Shown here: in pieces, positions 55,196-64,000 of the stretch
How the letters are laid out: each line of letters starts with the position of its first letter
Position numbering within the stretch: the stretch's first letter is position 1
DNA from: Comamonas antarctica
GTDB taxonomy: Bacteria > Pseudomonadota > Gammaproteobacteria > Burkholderiales > Burkholderiaceae_C
Length of the DNA stretch: 64,000 bases
Direction: 5' to 3'
Assembly (NCBI RefSeq): GCF_013363755.1
Contig: NZ_CP054841.1
Coordinates: forward strand, 372,001 to 436,000
The notes under the pieces: model-generated
Seen by the model: only the letters and a program-made list of their open reading frames with translations
Databases searched by the model: none
Told to the model about the DNA's origin: nothing
Position numbers and translations under genes: made by a program

Positions 55196-56269
55196 ATGGG
55201 CATCGACACACATCCACAGCTTGCGCCGGAAGACTATGCCGACTGGCTGGCCCAGCTCAAAGGCCAGATTGCGCAGGCCAGGCAACGCGCGGCGCTGGCC
55301 ATAAACGCTGAGCTGGTGCAACTCTATGCGCGCATTGGGCGAGACATTTTGCAACGCCAGCAGGCCCAGGGCTGGGGCGCCAAGGTAATCGAGCGGCTGG
55401 CGCGTGACCTCAAGGAGGCATTTCCAGATATGCGCGGTTGGTCGTCCAGCAACCTCAAGTACATGCGGTTTTTTGCCCAGCATTGCCCGGACGGGCAATT
55501 TGGTCAGCAGCCTGCTGACCAATTGCCTTGGTTCCATATCGTCACCTTGCTGACGCAGTTGGACAGCATGCAGGATCGCGCCTGGTACGCCACGCAGACG
55601 CTGCAGCACGGGTGGTCGCGCACCACGCTCGCCGTGCACATCAAAAACCGCCTGCATCTGCGCCAGGGCGCAGCGGTCACGAACTTCGAGGCCCGCTTGC
55701 CAGCGCCCGCGTCTGCGATGGCTCTCGAAACGCTCAAAGATCCGTATCTGTTCGACTTTCTCGGTTTGGGCGATGATGCGCAAGAGCGCGAGATCGAAAA
55801 CGGGCTGATCCGCCATATCACACGCTTCCTGCTGGAGTTGGGGGCGGGATTTGCCTTCGTGGGCCGACAGTTTAGGCTGGAGGTTGGTGGCGACGAGTTT
55901 TTTATCGACCTGCTGTTCTATCACACGCGCCTGAAATGCTATGTGGTGGTGGAGCTCAAGGCCACGGCCTTCAGGCCAGAACACGCGGGCCAACTCAACT
56001 TTTACCTCGCAGCAGTGGATGCACAGGTCAAAGCCGAGGATGACAAGCCCACCATTGGCTTACTTCTATGCAAGCAGCAAAATCGGTTGGTGGCGGAATA
56101 TGCGCTCTCGGGAATCGATAAACCCATAGGCGTAGCCGAATACCAGTTGCTGCGCGACCTCCCTGATGCGCTGGAACAGAGTCTGCCAAGCATTGCCGAT
56201 ATCGAAGCAGAACTAGCCGGTGATTTAGAGACGTTGCAAGCACCGGAAGAGCCAAACTTTCCACAATGA
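55196..56269 (+). CDS. DUF1016/YhcG-family PD-(D/E)XK nuclease-domain protein
   Basis: The 357-residue protein has an N-terminal DUF1016 part (INAELVQLYARIGRDILQRQ, FPDMRGWSSSNLKYMRFFAQ, LPWFHIVTLLTQL) and a C-terminal YhcG nuclease-like domain. In the latter, FFIDLLFYHTRLKCYVVVEL continues directly into a Lys, giving the catalytic D...ELK set, followed by AGQLNFYLAAVDA. YhcG proteins are often found next to restriction-modification and other defence genes and may be DNA-end or structure nucleases. ATG 55196 has GAGGAG 9 nt upstream. GC content is higher than in the preceding 8 kb, so it was probably acquired separately. Confidence 0.9.
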   Translation: MGIDTHPQLAPEDYADWLAQLKGQIAQARQRAALAINAELVQLYARIGRDILQRQQAQGWGAKVIERLARDLKEAFPDMRGWSSSNLKYMRFFAQHCPDGQFGQQPADQLPWFHIVTLLTQLDSMQDRAWYATQTLQHGWSRTTLAVHIKNRLHLRQGAAVTNFEARLPAPASAMALETLKDPYLFDFLGLGDDAQEREIENGLIRHITRFLLELGAGFAFVGRQFRLEVGGDEFFIDLLFYHTRLKCYVVVELKATAFRPEHAGQLNFYLAAVDAQVKAEDDKPTIGLLLCKQQNRLVAEYALSGIDKPIGVAEYQLLRDLPDALEQSLPSIADIEAELAGDLETLQAPEEPNFPQ

Positions 56270-56641
56270 GTGCTCCAGTGCACGTTTCGGCCAACGTCAC
56301 CCTTGATCTCGGTCGTAGTGATCGATGCCAATGAGGACGTTGGCCAAGGTAATCTCGGCATCGTGACCGCCCATTTCGGCAGACGCAACGAGCGGCCCCA
56401 CGGCCATTGCTGCGTAGCGGGTGAACTCTAGAGCCTGCCGCCAGGGTTCAGATCATGACTCAGGCCTCCTGAACACATGCATCCGGTATTTCATCTTTAT
56501 GCGGAACAGACCTTTGGCCTGGCCGCCGGCGCGGACCCAATTGCAGCCCGAAGCTCTGGTCATTTTCAAGTGGCGTTAATATTACAAATTGAAATAACCG
56601 CGCATCACGCGTGTTATGACATGGGCACTACAGGGAATTCC
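56270..56641. other. Intergenic gap with a possible broken minus-strand gene
   Basis: This 372-bp gap lies before the giant helicase-nuclease gene. The only coding-like content is a short minus-strand frame (56456-56297, listed separately). An in-frame extension of the large gene upstream to ATG 56477 is possible, but the translated leader looks non-coding. No repeat or RNA gene was recognised. Confidence 0.4.
56297..56456 (-). pseudogene. Short minus-strand frame, apparently shifted near its start
   Basis: On the minus strand AGGAGG is followed 8 nt later by ATG 56456, but that frame stops after two codons. The next frame, from 56452, encodes SEPWRQALEFTRYAAMAVGP and AEMGGHDAEITLANVLIGID, ending at 56297. 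This looks like a real 50-residue protein separated from its start by a 1- or 2-nt change. I do not recognise the family. Confidence 0.3.
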
Positions 56642-59600
56642 ATGGACGATACAACACGGGAAGTTTCGGTGGCCGTAGCCGAACTGAAGATCGACGCCAC
56701 CCTCATCGCCAAGTTGAACTTGGCCGACTTTCAGAATTCCGTACCGTTGATTCGGGATCTCTGGCTGATCAACGAGACCGGCAAAACGCACGAGCAGGTG
56801 GAGCTGCTCCTGACTTCCAGCCCACCGTTTCTCAAGCCGCGCGCCTGGCACATTGACACGCTGGCGGCCGGCTCACGCCTTGCGATCCGCGATCTGGATC
56901 TGAACCTGGATGGCGGATTGCTGGCACGTCTCACCGAAGCCGAAACCGCCACAGTCTCTCTCGCCCTGCGGTGCGCGGGCTCGGATCCTGCTGCGCCGGT
57001 CCTCACACAACGTGATATCCAACTGGAGCTACTGCCACGCAACCAGTGGGGCGGGCTGTCGCATTTGCCTGATTTGGTGGCAGCCTTCGTACAGCCAAAT
57101 GATCCGGCCGTGGACAGGCTGCTGAAGCGTACCGCGGAGGTTCTGCGGCAAAACCATCGCAACCCCGCATTGGACGGTTACGCCGGCGGTGCCAAACGCG
57201 CCTGGGAACTGGCGTCGGCGATCTGGGGCGCCACCGCCGGCATGCAGCTGGACTATGCGCTTCCACCCGCCAGTTTCGAACAATCGGGTCAGAAGGTTCG
57301 CAGCCCCAGCCAAATTGAATCCTCCGGCCTGGGCACATGTTTCGACCTAGCCCAGCTGTTTTGCGCCGCGCTGGAGCAGGCAGGCTTGAATCCGATGCTG
57401 ATCTTCACCGAGGGCCATGCCTTCGCTGGAGTGTGGCTGCAGCCCGAGGAGTTCTCGACGACGGTCGTCGACGATGTCACCGCCTTGCGCAAGCGCCTCA
57501 GGCTCAAGGAGCTGGTGCTGTTCGAAACCACACTGATCACGCAGCGACCGACTGTTCCTTTCAGTTACGCCACGGAGCGCGGTGCCCAGCAGGTGGACGA
57601 AACCCTCGACGCCACATTCCGCCTGGCGGTGGACATCCGGCGTGCCCGGCTGCAGCGCATCAAACCCTTGGCCAGCGCAGAGGCGGCAGCGGCTGTATCC
57701 GTAGATGCGACGACCACGTCTGGCGCGACCGTGATGGAGGACGCACCAGACCTGCCCGACAGCCCACCTGCCAATGCAGATGACATCAGCCAACTCGATC
57801 CCCGGGACCGGCTGCTGCGCTGGCAACGCAAGCTGCTGGACCTGTCTCTGCGCAACAACCTGCTGAATTTCAAGAGCGGCAAGAAGGCGCTCAAGCTGGA
57901 AGCGCCGGATGCAGGAGCGCTGGAAGACCTGCTGGCCAGTGGCCAGCCGCTGAAGCTGCTGCCACGCCCGGACCTGATGGACGGCGCCGATCCACGCAAT
58001 CAGGCCATATACGAGGCGCGCGAGCGGGAGAATGTGCGCCGAGCTCACGCGCTCGGTGCGCTGCAACGGCGCGAGATCTTTGTCGGCGTCGCCGAATCCG
58101 AGCTAGATGTGCGCCTCACCGACCTTTTCCGCGGCGCGCGCACGACCTTGCAGGAAGGGGGCGCGAACACCCTCTATCTCGCGTTGGGCTTTCTGTCGTG
58201 GACACGTGAGGACCGCGACGGCCAGCGCTACCGTGCCCCCTTGATCCTGGTACCGGTCAGCCTGCAGCGCAAGAGTGTACGCTCCGGTTTCACGCTCACC
58301 TTGCACGACGATGAGCCGCGTTTCAATCCCACCTTGATCGAAATGCTGCGCCAGGACTTCGAGCTGAATCTGGGGACGCTCGAGGGCGAATTGCCGCGGG
58401 ACGAGGCCGGCCTGGATGTCGCAGCCGTGTGGAAAACCGTAGGCCACGCCATCAAGGACATTAAAGGCTGGGAAGTGACCGAGGAGGTGGTGCTGTCCAT
58501 GTTCTCGTTTGCTAAGTACCTGATGTGGAAGGACCTGGCCCAGCGCAGCGAGCAACTGCGCGAAAACGCCGTGGTGCGCCATCTGCTGGACACGCCACGC
58601 GATGCCTATCCACCGGGTGCTCCGTTCCCGCAGGTGCGTGAGCTGGACCAGCATTTTGGCCCCGCACAGGTGTTCTGCCCCCTGCCCGCGGATTCTTCGC
58701 AACTGTCGGCCGTGCTGGCTGCCTCGCAAGGCAAGGACTTCGTGCTGATTGGGCCACCCGGAACCGGCAAGAGCCAGACCATCGCCAATCTGATCGCCCA
58801 GTCCCTGGCCCAGGGCCGTCGCGTGCTGTTTGTGTCGGAAAAAATCGCGGCGCTCGACGTCGTATACCGGCGCCTAAGGGAAATCGGACTGGGAGAGTTC
58901 TGCCTCGAATTGCACTCCAGCAAGGCACGCAAGCTCGACGTGCTGGCACAGCTGCAATCGGCTTGGTCCAGCAGCGGCCAGGCCGACGCCGAACAGTGGC
59001 GTGCCGAAGCCGAGAAGCTCCAACGGCTGCGTGATGTGCTGAACATCTATGTCGAACGTCTTCACCTGCTGCGCCGCAACGGCCTGAGCCTGTTTGCGGC
59101 CATGGGCACGGTCAGTGCGGGACGCGACATCGCTCGCCTGGATCTGGTGTGGCCTTCGCCCGAGCACCACGATGATGCCGGCATGGAGCAGTTGCGCAAC
59201 GCCGTTGACAGGCTGGAAGTCAATGCCCAGGCCATCGGGCATGCCGCACTGGTGCAGCATCCCTTGGCGTTGGTCGGCCAGGGCGATTGGTCACCGACCT
59301 GGCAGCAGCAACTGGTCGCCGCGGCGCGCGACGTGCTGCCCGCAGCCCAGACAACAGTCGATTCCGCCCAGGCACTTGTCGAGGCCATTGGCTTGCCCTC
59401 TTGCGCCTTGACGCCCGAAACCTGCGAGGCGCTGCTGCTTCTGGCCCGGCGCCTGCCATCGGCCGCCGGCCACGACTGGCGTTTTGTGCTGCGTCCCGAC
59501 GCGCGCACTCTATGCCAGCGCCTTGCGCAAGGCGCAGTGCTCAAGCGCCGGCATGCCGAACTGAACGCGCAGCTTTCCACGCCATGGCCGATGGCGGTCT

Positions 59601-62600
59601 CGCTAGCCTGCGACAAGGCGCTGGCCGCGCTCACAGAACATCGGCAAACCCGACTGCAACTGGGCGCGCCTTGGCCGGCGGCGGTCATCGAGCAAATCAA
59701 CCAGGGATTGGAGCTGCTGTCGCAGCTTGCCGAACAGCACGCACAGCTATCGGTCAGCTACGGACCTCATGTCGAACAACTCGATGTCGCCCAGTTGCAG
59801 CAGGCATGGGCGCAGGCAGAGCAGGCGTTCTGGCCCAACTCCTGGCTTGGCAAGCGCAAGGTCACGGCCCAACTGGCCAGCGCGATTCCCGCTGGGTCGG
59901 AACCCGATATCGACGCCGATCTGCGGCGGTGGAACGCCATCCGTGCTCTGCGCCAACAAATCCAGAACCTTGCTCCCGCCCCCGAGTGCAAGGACGTGTG
60001 GGCCGGGTTGGACACGCAAGCGGAAAAGGTGCGCACCGCTCTGCGCTGGCAAAGCGCATTGGTTGCGGTGCATGACGACCGTGCCTGGGAAGACAACGGT
60101 TTCGACATCATCGCCAGCGGCGAATGCGGAGCTGCCATGCAGGCCGATCTGCAAAAAGCACGGCGGTTGCTCCAGCTCGATCAGGAGATCGCGGCCTACG
60201 CTGGACTGGCGGCGCTTACCGATGGCTTGTGGGCCGGCCATGGCACCCAGGCCGAGGCGCTGCGCGCCGCCTTGGACTTCCTTGCCGACTGGCGCAGCCA
60301 TGTCCAGCAAGGCAGCTTGGCGCAGCGCCACAGCATGGTCGAGCAAGGCCTTTGTGGCCCCACGCTGGCACGTGATCTCCAGACTTTCCAGCAGCGTACG
60401 CAAACCGAGGTTGAGCTGTCCGCCCTGGACGATTTGCGCGAATCCACCGATGGCTTGTGGAAAGGCTTGGCCACCCAACTTCAAGACCTTGAAGGGGCCT
60501 GCCAGCTGCGCGAGGATCTGGCTGCGGTGATGGCCCGTCTGGCCTGCACTCCCGAACAGATTTCTGCCTGCAGGGCGCCGTTGCACGCGCTGCTGGGCGA
60601 CGCCAATGCACTGCTTGAGCCAGGAGGACGGATCGCACTTGCTGGCGACCGCTACCTGGCGAGCTGGGAGCAGTTGCTTCCCCGGCGTGAGGCGCTGGCA
60701 ACCACCGGGCATTTTGCCGAGGAGGCCCAAGCGCGGTGGCAGTCGCTGTCACTTGACGACCTTATCGCACACAGCCAGTCCGTCGTGCGCGCCGAGCACA
60801 GCCTGCGCAGCTGGTGCGCCTGGCGCCAGGCACGCGGCGAAGCACTGGCGCTGGGCCTGTCCCCTGTCGTCCAGGGCATCGAGCAAGGTCAGGTCGGACC
60901 TGGCGAGACACGGCAAGCCTTCGAAACCAACTACGCGCGCTGGTGGCTCAACGCGGTCGTCGATCATGAGCCGGTCATTCGCGGCTTTGTCAGCGCCGAA
61001 CACGAACAGCGCATCCGCGATTTCCGCGCACTCGACGACCGCTTCACCGTGCTCACCCGCGACTGGCTGCGCGCCCGGCTATGCGCCGACCTTCCCGCGC
61101 AAGACAACGTGAGCCGCAACTCCGAGTGGGGACTGCTGCGGCACGAGATGGGCAAGAAACGCGCGCACCTTCCACTGCGTGACTTGATGAGCAAGATCCC
61201 CGAAGCGCTCACCAAGCTAACACCCTGTCTGCTGATGAGCCCGCTGTCCATCGCCCAGTATCTGCAGGCCGGCGCCAACGCCTTCGACCTGGTGATCTTC
61301 GACGAAGCCTCGCAGATCCCGGTCTGGGACGCGATTGGCGCCATCGCTCGTGGCCGCCAGGTGGTCATGGTCGGCGATCCCAAGCAGCTGCCGCCGACCT
61401 CGTTCTTCGACCGCGCTGAGTCGGGACTGGACGACGAAGACGTGGAAGCCGATCTGGAAAGCATTCTCGACGAGTGCATAGGCGCCAACCTGCCGACACG
61501 CAATCTGAACTGGCACTACCGCTCCCGCCACGAAAGCCTGATCGCTTTCTCCAACCACGCCTACTACGATGGCGAGCTGGTCACCTTCCCGTCTCCCGTC
61601 ACCGACGATCGCGCCGTGAGCCTGGAGGTGGTGTCGGGCACATACCAGAAGGGAGGCGCGCGCACCAACCCGGCAGAGGCCAAGGCATTGGTCGCCGAGG
61701 TGGTGTCTCGCCTAACCGCGCCCGGATTCCGCGAAAGCAAATACACCATTGGCGTCGTGACGTTCAACGCTGAACAGCAAAAACTGATCGAGGATCTGTT
61801 CGACGACGCCAGGCGCAAGGACCCTCGGCTGGAGCCCTACTTCGACGATGCCGAGCCGGAGCCACTGTTTGTCAAGAACCTCGAGAGTGTGCAGGGTGAC
61901 GAGCGCGACCTCATCTTCTTTTCCCTGACCTATGGTCCAGACGCCGCAGGTCAGCTGGCCATGAACTTCGGCCCGCTCAATCGCCAGGGCGGCGAGCGCC
62001 GGCTTAACGTGGCGATCACACGGGCGCGCCAGGAACTGCGCGTGTTCTCCAGCTTCCGAGCCGAGCAAATGGATTTGGCTCGTACCCAGGCCATCGGCGT
62101 GCGCGATCTCAAGCATTTCATGGAATTCGCCGAACGTGGTGCCCGCGCCCTTGCGGAAGCCAACCGCGGCAGCCTCGGCGGCTTCGATAGCCCCTTCGAG
62201 CAGGCCGTGGCCACTGCATTGAGCCACCGCGGCTGGCGCGTTCAATCACAGATTGGCGCTTCTTCGTTCCGTGTCGACCTGGGCATCGTCGATCCCGACG
62301 CACCGGGCCGTTACCTGGCCGGCGTGGAGTGCGATGGCGCCACCTATCACCGCAGTGCCACGGCACGTGACCGCGACAAGCTGCGCGAACAGGTGCTGCG
62401 CGGGCTGGGCTGGGAAATCGTGCGGATCTGGTCTACGGACTGGTGGGTCGATCCCGTCGGCACGCTGGACAGAGTGGACGCCCGGCTGCAGGCATTGCTC
62501 AGCGTGCAACGTGGGCGGCGTGCCGAACAAGCCGAACGCGATGCCGAGGCCGAGCGCCAAGCGCAATCGGCTATCGCGCAGGCCAGCTCATCGGCGATGG

Positions 62601-63280
62601 CGTCTGAACGGATACCTGCGGTACCGGTTCCAGATGTGGAAGCGGGTGCTGCCGAAGCTCCTTCTGAAACCTCCTTGCCGCATGCTGAAGAAATCTTTGC
62701 CAGGCAGGTCTCGGCGACACCCGTCACTTTCGACGTCGTGAACGCTACGCATTTGATCGGGTCTACCTACCAGGCCACCAGCCCTGCCGAAAAGGTTACA
62801 GGCGCTGATCCAGATCGCTTCTACGATAGCGATTACAACCATGTTCTGTCGGCCATGATTGCCCATGTCATCGAGCATGAAGGGCCTGTTCTCGACGCAT
62901 TGCTGGCACGTCGCATTGCCCGCGCACATGGTTGGTTACGTACCGGCGCCCGGATCCGCGAGCGTGTGTTTGAACTCGCCCGGGAGCGCTACCGTTCGAC
63001 GGAAGAAGAGGTTGGCAAGTTCTATTGGCCTGGCCATCTTGATCCCACCGCGAAGTCTCCTTTCCGCGCACCTGGCGACGAAGACAGCGTACGTGTGGTC
63101 GACGAAATCTGCATTTCTGAATTGCTATCGTTGGCGGAAAGTGTGATCTCACAGGGCGCACAAGGCGAAGCCGTGTATCAGTCCATGGCGCGAAGGCTCG
63201 GACTGCAACAGTTGCGGGCAGCCAGTCGGGCGCGACTGGAAGTTGCAGTGCGTAGCCTGCCAAGCGCGGATTCTGCATAA
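56642..63280 (+). CDS. Giant DUF4011-helicase-Vsr-like nuclease-DUF3320 protein, probable anti-phage
   Basis: The 2,212-residue protein has at least five parts. Residues about 225-265 look transglutaminase-like (GLGTCFDLAQLFCAAL... EGHAFAGVW, with Cys near 233 and His near 259). DUF4011 begins near 385 (LDLSLRNNLLNFKSGKKALK). An SF1 Upf1-like helicase has Walker A GPPGTGKSQT near 703, a long insert rich in repeated AQ/W segments, DEASQ near 1553, GDPKQLPP near 1577, WHYRSRHE near 1622 and NVAITRARQELRV near 1788. A Vsr/DUF559-type nuclease follows at 1848-1935 (RVDLGIVDPD, AGVECDGATYH). DUF3320 lies at 2040-2205. This order matches the single-gene Hhe defence type as I recall it. ATG 56642 has AGGGA upstream. 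Confidence 0.88.
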   Translation: MDDTTREVSVAVAELKIDATLIAKLNLADFQNSVPLIRDLWLINETGKTHEQVELLLTSSPPFLKPRAWHIDTLAAGSRLAIRDLDLNLDGGLLARLTEAETATVSLALRCAGSDPAAPVLTQRDIQLELLPRNQWGGLSHLPDLVAAFVQPNDPAVDRLLKRTAEVLRQNHRNPALDGYAGGAKRAWELASAIWGATAGMQLDYALPPASFEQSGQKVRSPSQIESSGLGTCFDLAQLFCAALEQAGLNPMLIFTEGHAFAGVWLQPEEFSTTVVDDVTALRKRLRLKELVLFETTLITQRPTVPFSYATERGAQQVDETLDATFRLAVDIRRARLQRIKPLASAEAAAAVSVDATTTSGATVMEDAPDLPDSPPANADDISQLDPRDRLLRWQRKLLDLSLRNNLLNFKSGKKALKLEAPDAGALEDLLASGQPLKLLPRPDLMDGADPRNQAIYEARERENVRRAHALGALQRREIFVGVAESELDVRLTDLFRGARTTLQEGGANTLYLALGFLSWTREDRDGQRYRAPLILVPVSLQRKSVRSGFTLTLHDDEPRFNPTLIEMLRQDFELNLGTLEGELPRDEAGLDVAAVWKTVGHAIKDIKGWEVTEEVVLSMFSFAKYLMWKDLAQRSEQLRENAVVRHLLDTPRDAYPPGAPFPQVRELDQHFGPAQVFCPLPADSSQLSAVLAASQGKDFVLIGPPGTGKSQTIANLIAQSLAQGRRVLFVSEKIAALDVVYRRLREIGLGEFCLELHSSKARKLDVLAQLQSAWSSSGQADAEQWRAEAEKLQRLRDVLNIYVERLHLLRRNGLSLFAAMGTVSAGRDIARLDLVWPSPEHHDDAGMEQLRNAVDRLEVNAQAIGHAALVQHPLALVGQGDWSPTWQQQLVAAARDVLPAAQTTVDSAQALVEAIGLPSCALTPETCEALLLLARRLPSAAGHDWRFVLRPDARTLCQRLAQGAVLKRRHAELNAQLSTPWPMAVSLACDKALAALTEHRQTRLQLGAPWPAAVIEQINQGLELLSQLAEQHAQLSVSYGPHVEQLDVAQLQQAWAQAEQAFWPNSWLGKRKVTAQLASAIPAGSEPDIDADLRRWNAIRALRQQIQNLAPAPECKDVWAGLDTQAEKVRTALRWQSALVAVHDDRAWEDNGFDIIASGECGAAMQADLQKARRLLQLDQEIAAYAGLAALTDGLWAGHGTQAEALRAALDFLADWRSHVQQGSLAQRHSMVEQGLCGPTLARDLQTFQQRTQTEVELSALDDLRESTDGLWKGLATQLQDLEGACQLREDLAAVMARLACTPEQISACRAPLHALLGDANALLEPGGRIALAGDRYLASWEQLLPRREALATTGHFAEEAQARWQSLSLDDLIAHSQSVVRAEHSLRSWCAWRQARGEALALGLSPVVQGIEQGQVGPGETRQAFETNYARWWLNAVVDHEPVIRGFVSAEHEQRIRDFRALDDRFTVLTRDWLRARLCADLPAQDNVSRNSEWGLLRHEMGKKRAHLPLRDLMSKIPEALTKLTPCLLMSPLSIAQYLQAGANAFDLVIFDEASQIPVWDAIGAIARGRQVVMVGDPKQLPPTSFFDRAESGLDDEDVEADLESILDECIGANLPTRNLNWHYRSRHESLIAFSNHAYYDGELVTFPSPVTDDRAVSLEVVSGTYQKGGARTNPAEAKALVAEVVSRLTAPGFRESKYTIGVVTFNAEQQKLIEDLFDDARRKDPRLEPYFDDAEPEPLFVKNLESVQGDERDLIFFSLTYGPDAAGQLAMNFGPLNRQGGERRLNVAITRARQELRVFSSFRAEQMDLARTQAIGVRDLKHFMEFAERGARALAEANRGSLGGFDSPFEQAVATALSHRGWRVQSQIGASSFRVDLGIVDPDAPGRYLAGVECDGATYHRSATARDRDKLREQVLRGLGWEIVRIWSTDWWVDPVGTLDRVDARLQALLSVQRGRRAEQAERDAEAERQAQSAIAQASSSAMASERIPAVPVPDVEAGAAEAPSETSLPHAEEIFARQVSATPVTFDVVNATHLIGSTYQATSPAEKVTGADPDRFYDSDYNHVLSAMIAHVIEHEGPVLDALLARRIARAHGWLRTGARIRERVFELARERYRSTEEEVGKFYWPGHLDPTAKSPFRAPGDEDSVRVVDEICISELLSLAESVISQGAQGEAVYQSMARRLGLQQLRAASRARLEVAVRSLPSADSA

Positions 63281-63341
63281 GACCGTCGTTGATCACGATG
63301 ACTTGTTACAGCCGGCAGCGACCCCACAGCACACCAGTACC

Positions 63342-64000
63342 ATGCCAACTCAAAATGCACGTGGACGACCCAAACCGGTTGCGTTCAGTGGCCTGTTTCT
63401 GCCCTCATATCAATGGGAGATGAAGATCAAGGGGGTCCCAGTTCATGAAATGGAAGATGCGGCTGGGGAGCGTGGCACTTTGTTCAGGCATCTGCGCCGC
63501 AAGGATGCTTCGCCCCGCCGCATCGCCGAGCTGGCTGTTAGCAGCCTACGATCCCTCGCTAAATCCAACTCCCAGGTGGCAATCCATCTAGATGCTTTCG
63601 AAGCAATAGCAAAGTCTGACGCGCCGTTGGCAGACGAAGTTGCCGATCGCCTTGCTGCAACATTGCCAGGTTATTGGGGTTGTTTCTTGGCCGGGGTACG
63701 ACGCAATCCTGCACGAATACTGCTTTTTATCTTGACCTATGTAGAAATCGAGCAAGCATCCGTTGCAGCCGACGCTGCCTTTGCAAAAGGCGACTACTGT
63801 GCCACGGCAGAAATCGTAAGAGTCGATCCAACTCTGCGCATGTTTTGGTGCGAGGAGAGTCTGCAGCGGTTGGCCTCAGCCCAAGATGTGAGGCAGACCC
63901 TATCAGCCCGTGTATACGCCTGGGTCCAAGTGCAACTCTGTGTCATAGCTCGATCATCCATTTTCGAAGCAGATGCTACGCAAGCAATGACGCTTTGCGG
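63342..64000 (+). CDS. Unrecognised protein downstream of the giant helicase-nuclease (partial)
   Basis: A frame opens with ATG 63342, 61 bp after the giant gene, and stays open to the right edge: 219 codons are visible. It starts MPTQNARGRPKPVAFSGLFL and includes GERGTLFRHLRRKDASPRR, LAATLPGYWGCFLAGVRRNP and a Cys/Trp-containing helix-rich stretch. I see no known motif, signal peptide or membrane helix. Orientation and spacing suggest one operon with the giant gene, so it may be a partner, immunity or regulatory protein of that system. Its C-terminus is outside the window. Confidence 0.6.
   Translation, partial: MPTQNARGRPKPVAFSGLFLPSYQWEMKIKGVPVHEMEDAAGERGTLFRHLRRKDASPRRIAELAVSSLRSLAKSNSQVAIHLDAFEAIAKSDAPLADEVADRLAATLPGYWGCFLAGVRRNPARILLFILTYVEIEQASVAADAAFAKGDYCATAEIVRVDPTLRMFWCEESLQRLASAQDVRQTLSARVYAWVQVQLCVIARSSIFEADATQAMTLC

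Overview
The window reads as chromosomal DNA of a high-GC betaproteobacterium in the Burkholderiales, most like Comamonadaceae or Alcaligenaceae. The main reasons are five Bug/TctC-type solute receptors, a short H-NS-like protein with a GRGKPPAW DNA-binding tail, a Gram-negative porin, and many CoA-based catabolic genes. Genus or species cannot be named from the sequence alone. Carotenoid genes suggest a yellow-pigmented member.

About 0-46 kb is a dense, high-GC metabolic chromosome. It begins with a divergent efflux pair sharing two palindromic operators, then an orphan TRAP receptor. Next come a porin and an Fe3+-type ABC importer joined by TGATG stop/start overlaps (2993-7798), a thioesterase, PPK2, an H-NS-like protein and an M20 peptidase. 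A five-gene catabolic operon (17265 down to 12223: CoA-transferase, HMG-CoA lyase, Bug, ICL-family lyase, Bug) faces a PrpR-like sigma-54 activator. The gap between them holds a textbook GG-N10-GC promoter and two inverted repeats. A tannase-family lipoprotein and an isoaspartyl-methyltransferase-like gene follow. A second catabolic set (27158-23102) is LysR, CoA-transferase, Bug and enoyl-CoA hydratase.

From 27.2 to 33.8 kb lies a complete carotenoid cluster: crtZ, crtB, crtI, crtY, crtX and crtE. It should make zeaxanthin and its glucosides. X-Y-I-B form a tightly packed operon, crtE is divergent and crtZ convergent. It is followed by acetolactate synthase with a divergent Lrp-type regulator, a PfpI protein, and a third catabolic set (41871-36922: LysR, acyl-CoA ligase, acyl-CoA dehydrogenase, Bug). 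A KefC-like antiporter comes next with a downstream DUF2789-flavin reductase fusion. A second isoaspartyl-methyltransferase-like copy is broken by a 16-nt gain made of an 8-nt tandem repeat.

From about 45.8 kb to the right end the composition changes. Genes become sparser and less GC-rich up to about 55 kb, and the content becomes accessory. It contains a YefM-YoeB toxin-antitoxin pair, a Gabija-like pair (class 2 OLD nuclease plus UvrD-like helicase), a CoiA-like nuclease gene with a probable 5' frameshift, small unknown genes, and a DUF1016/YhcG PD-(D/E)XK protein. It ends with a 2,212-residue DUF4011-helicase-Vsr-like nuclease-DUF3320 protein and an unrecognised gene that runs off the end. 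I read this as a defence island. No tRNA, rRNA, CRISPR array, integrase or insertion sequence could be recognised, so the island borders are not defined.
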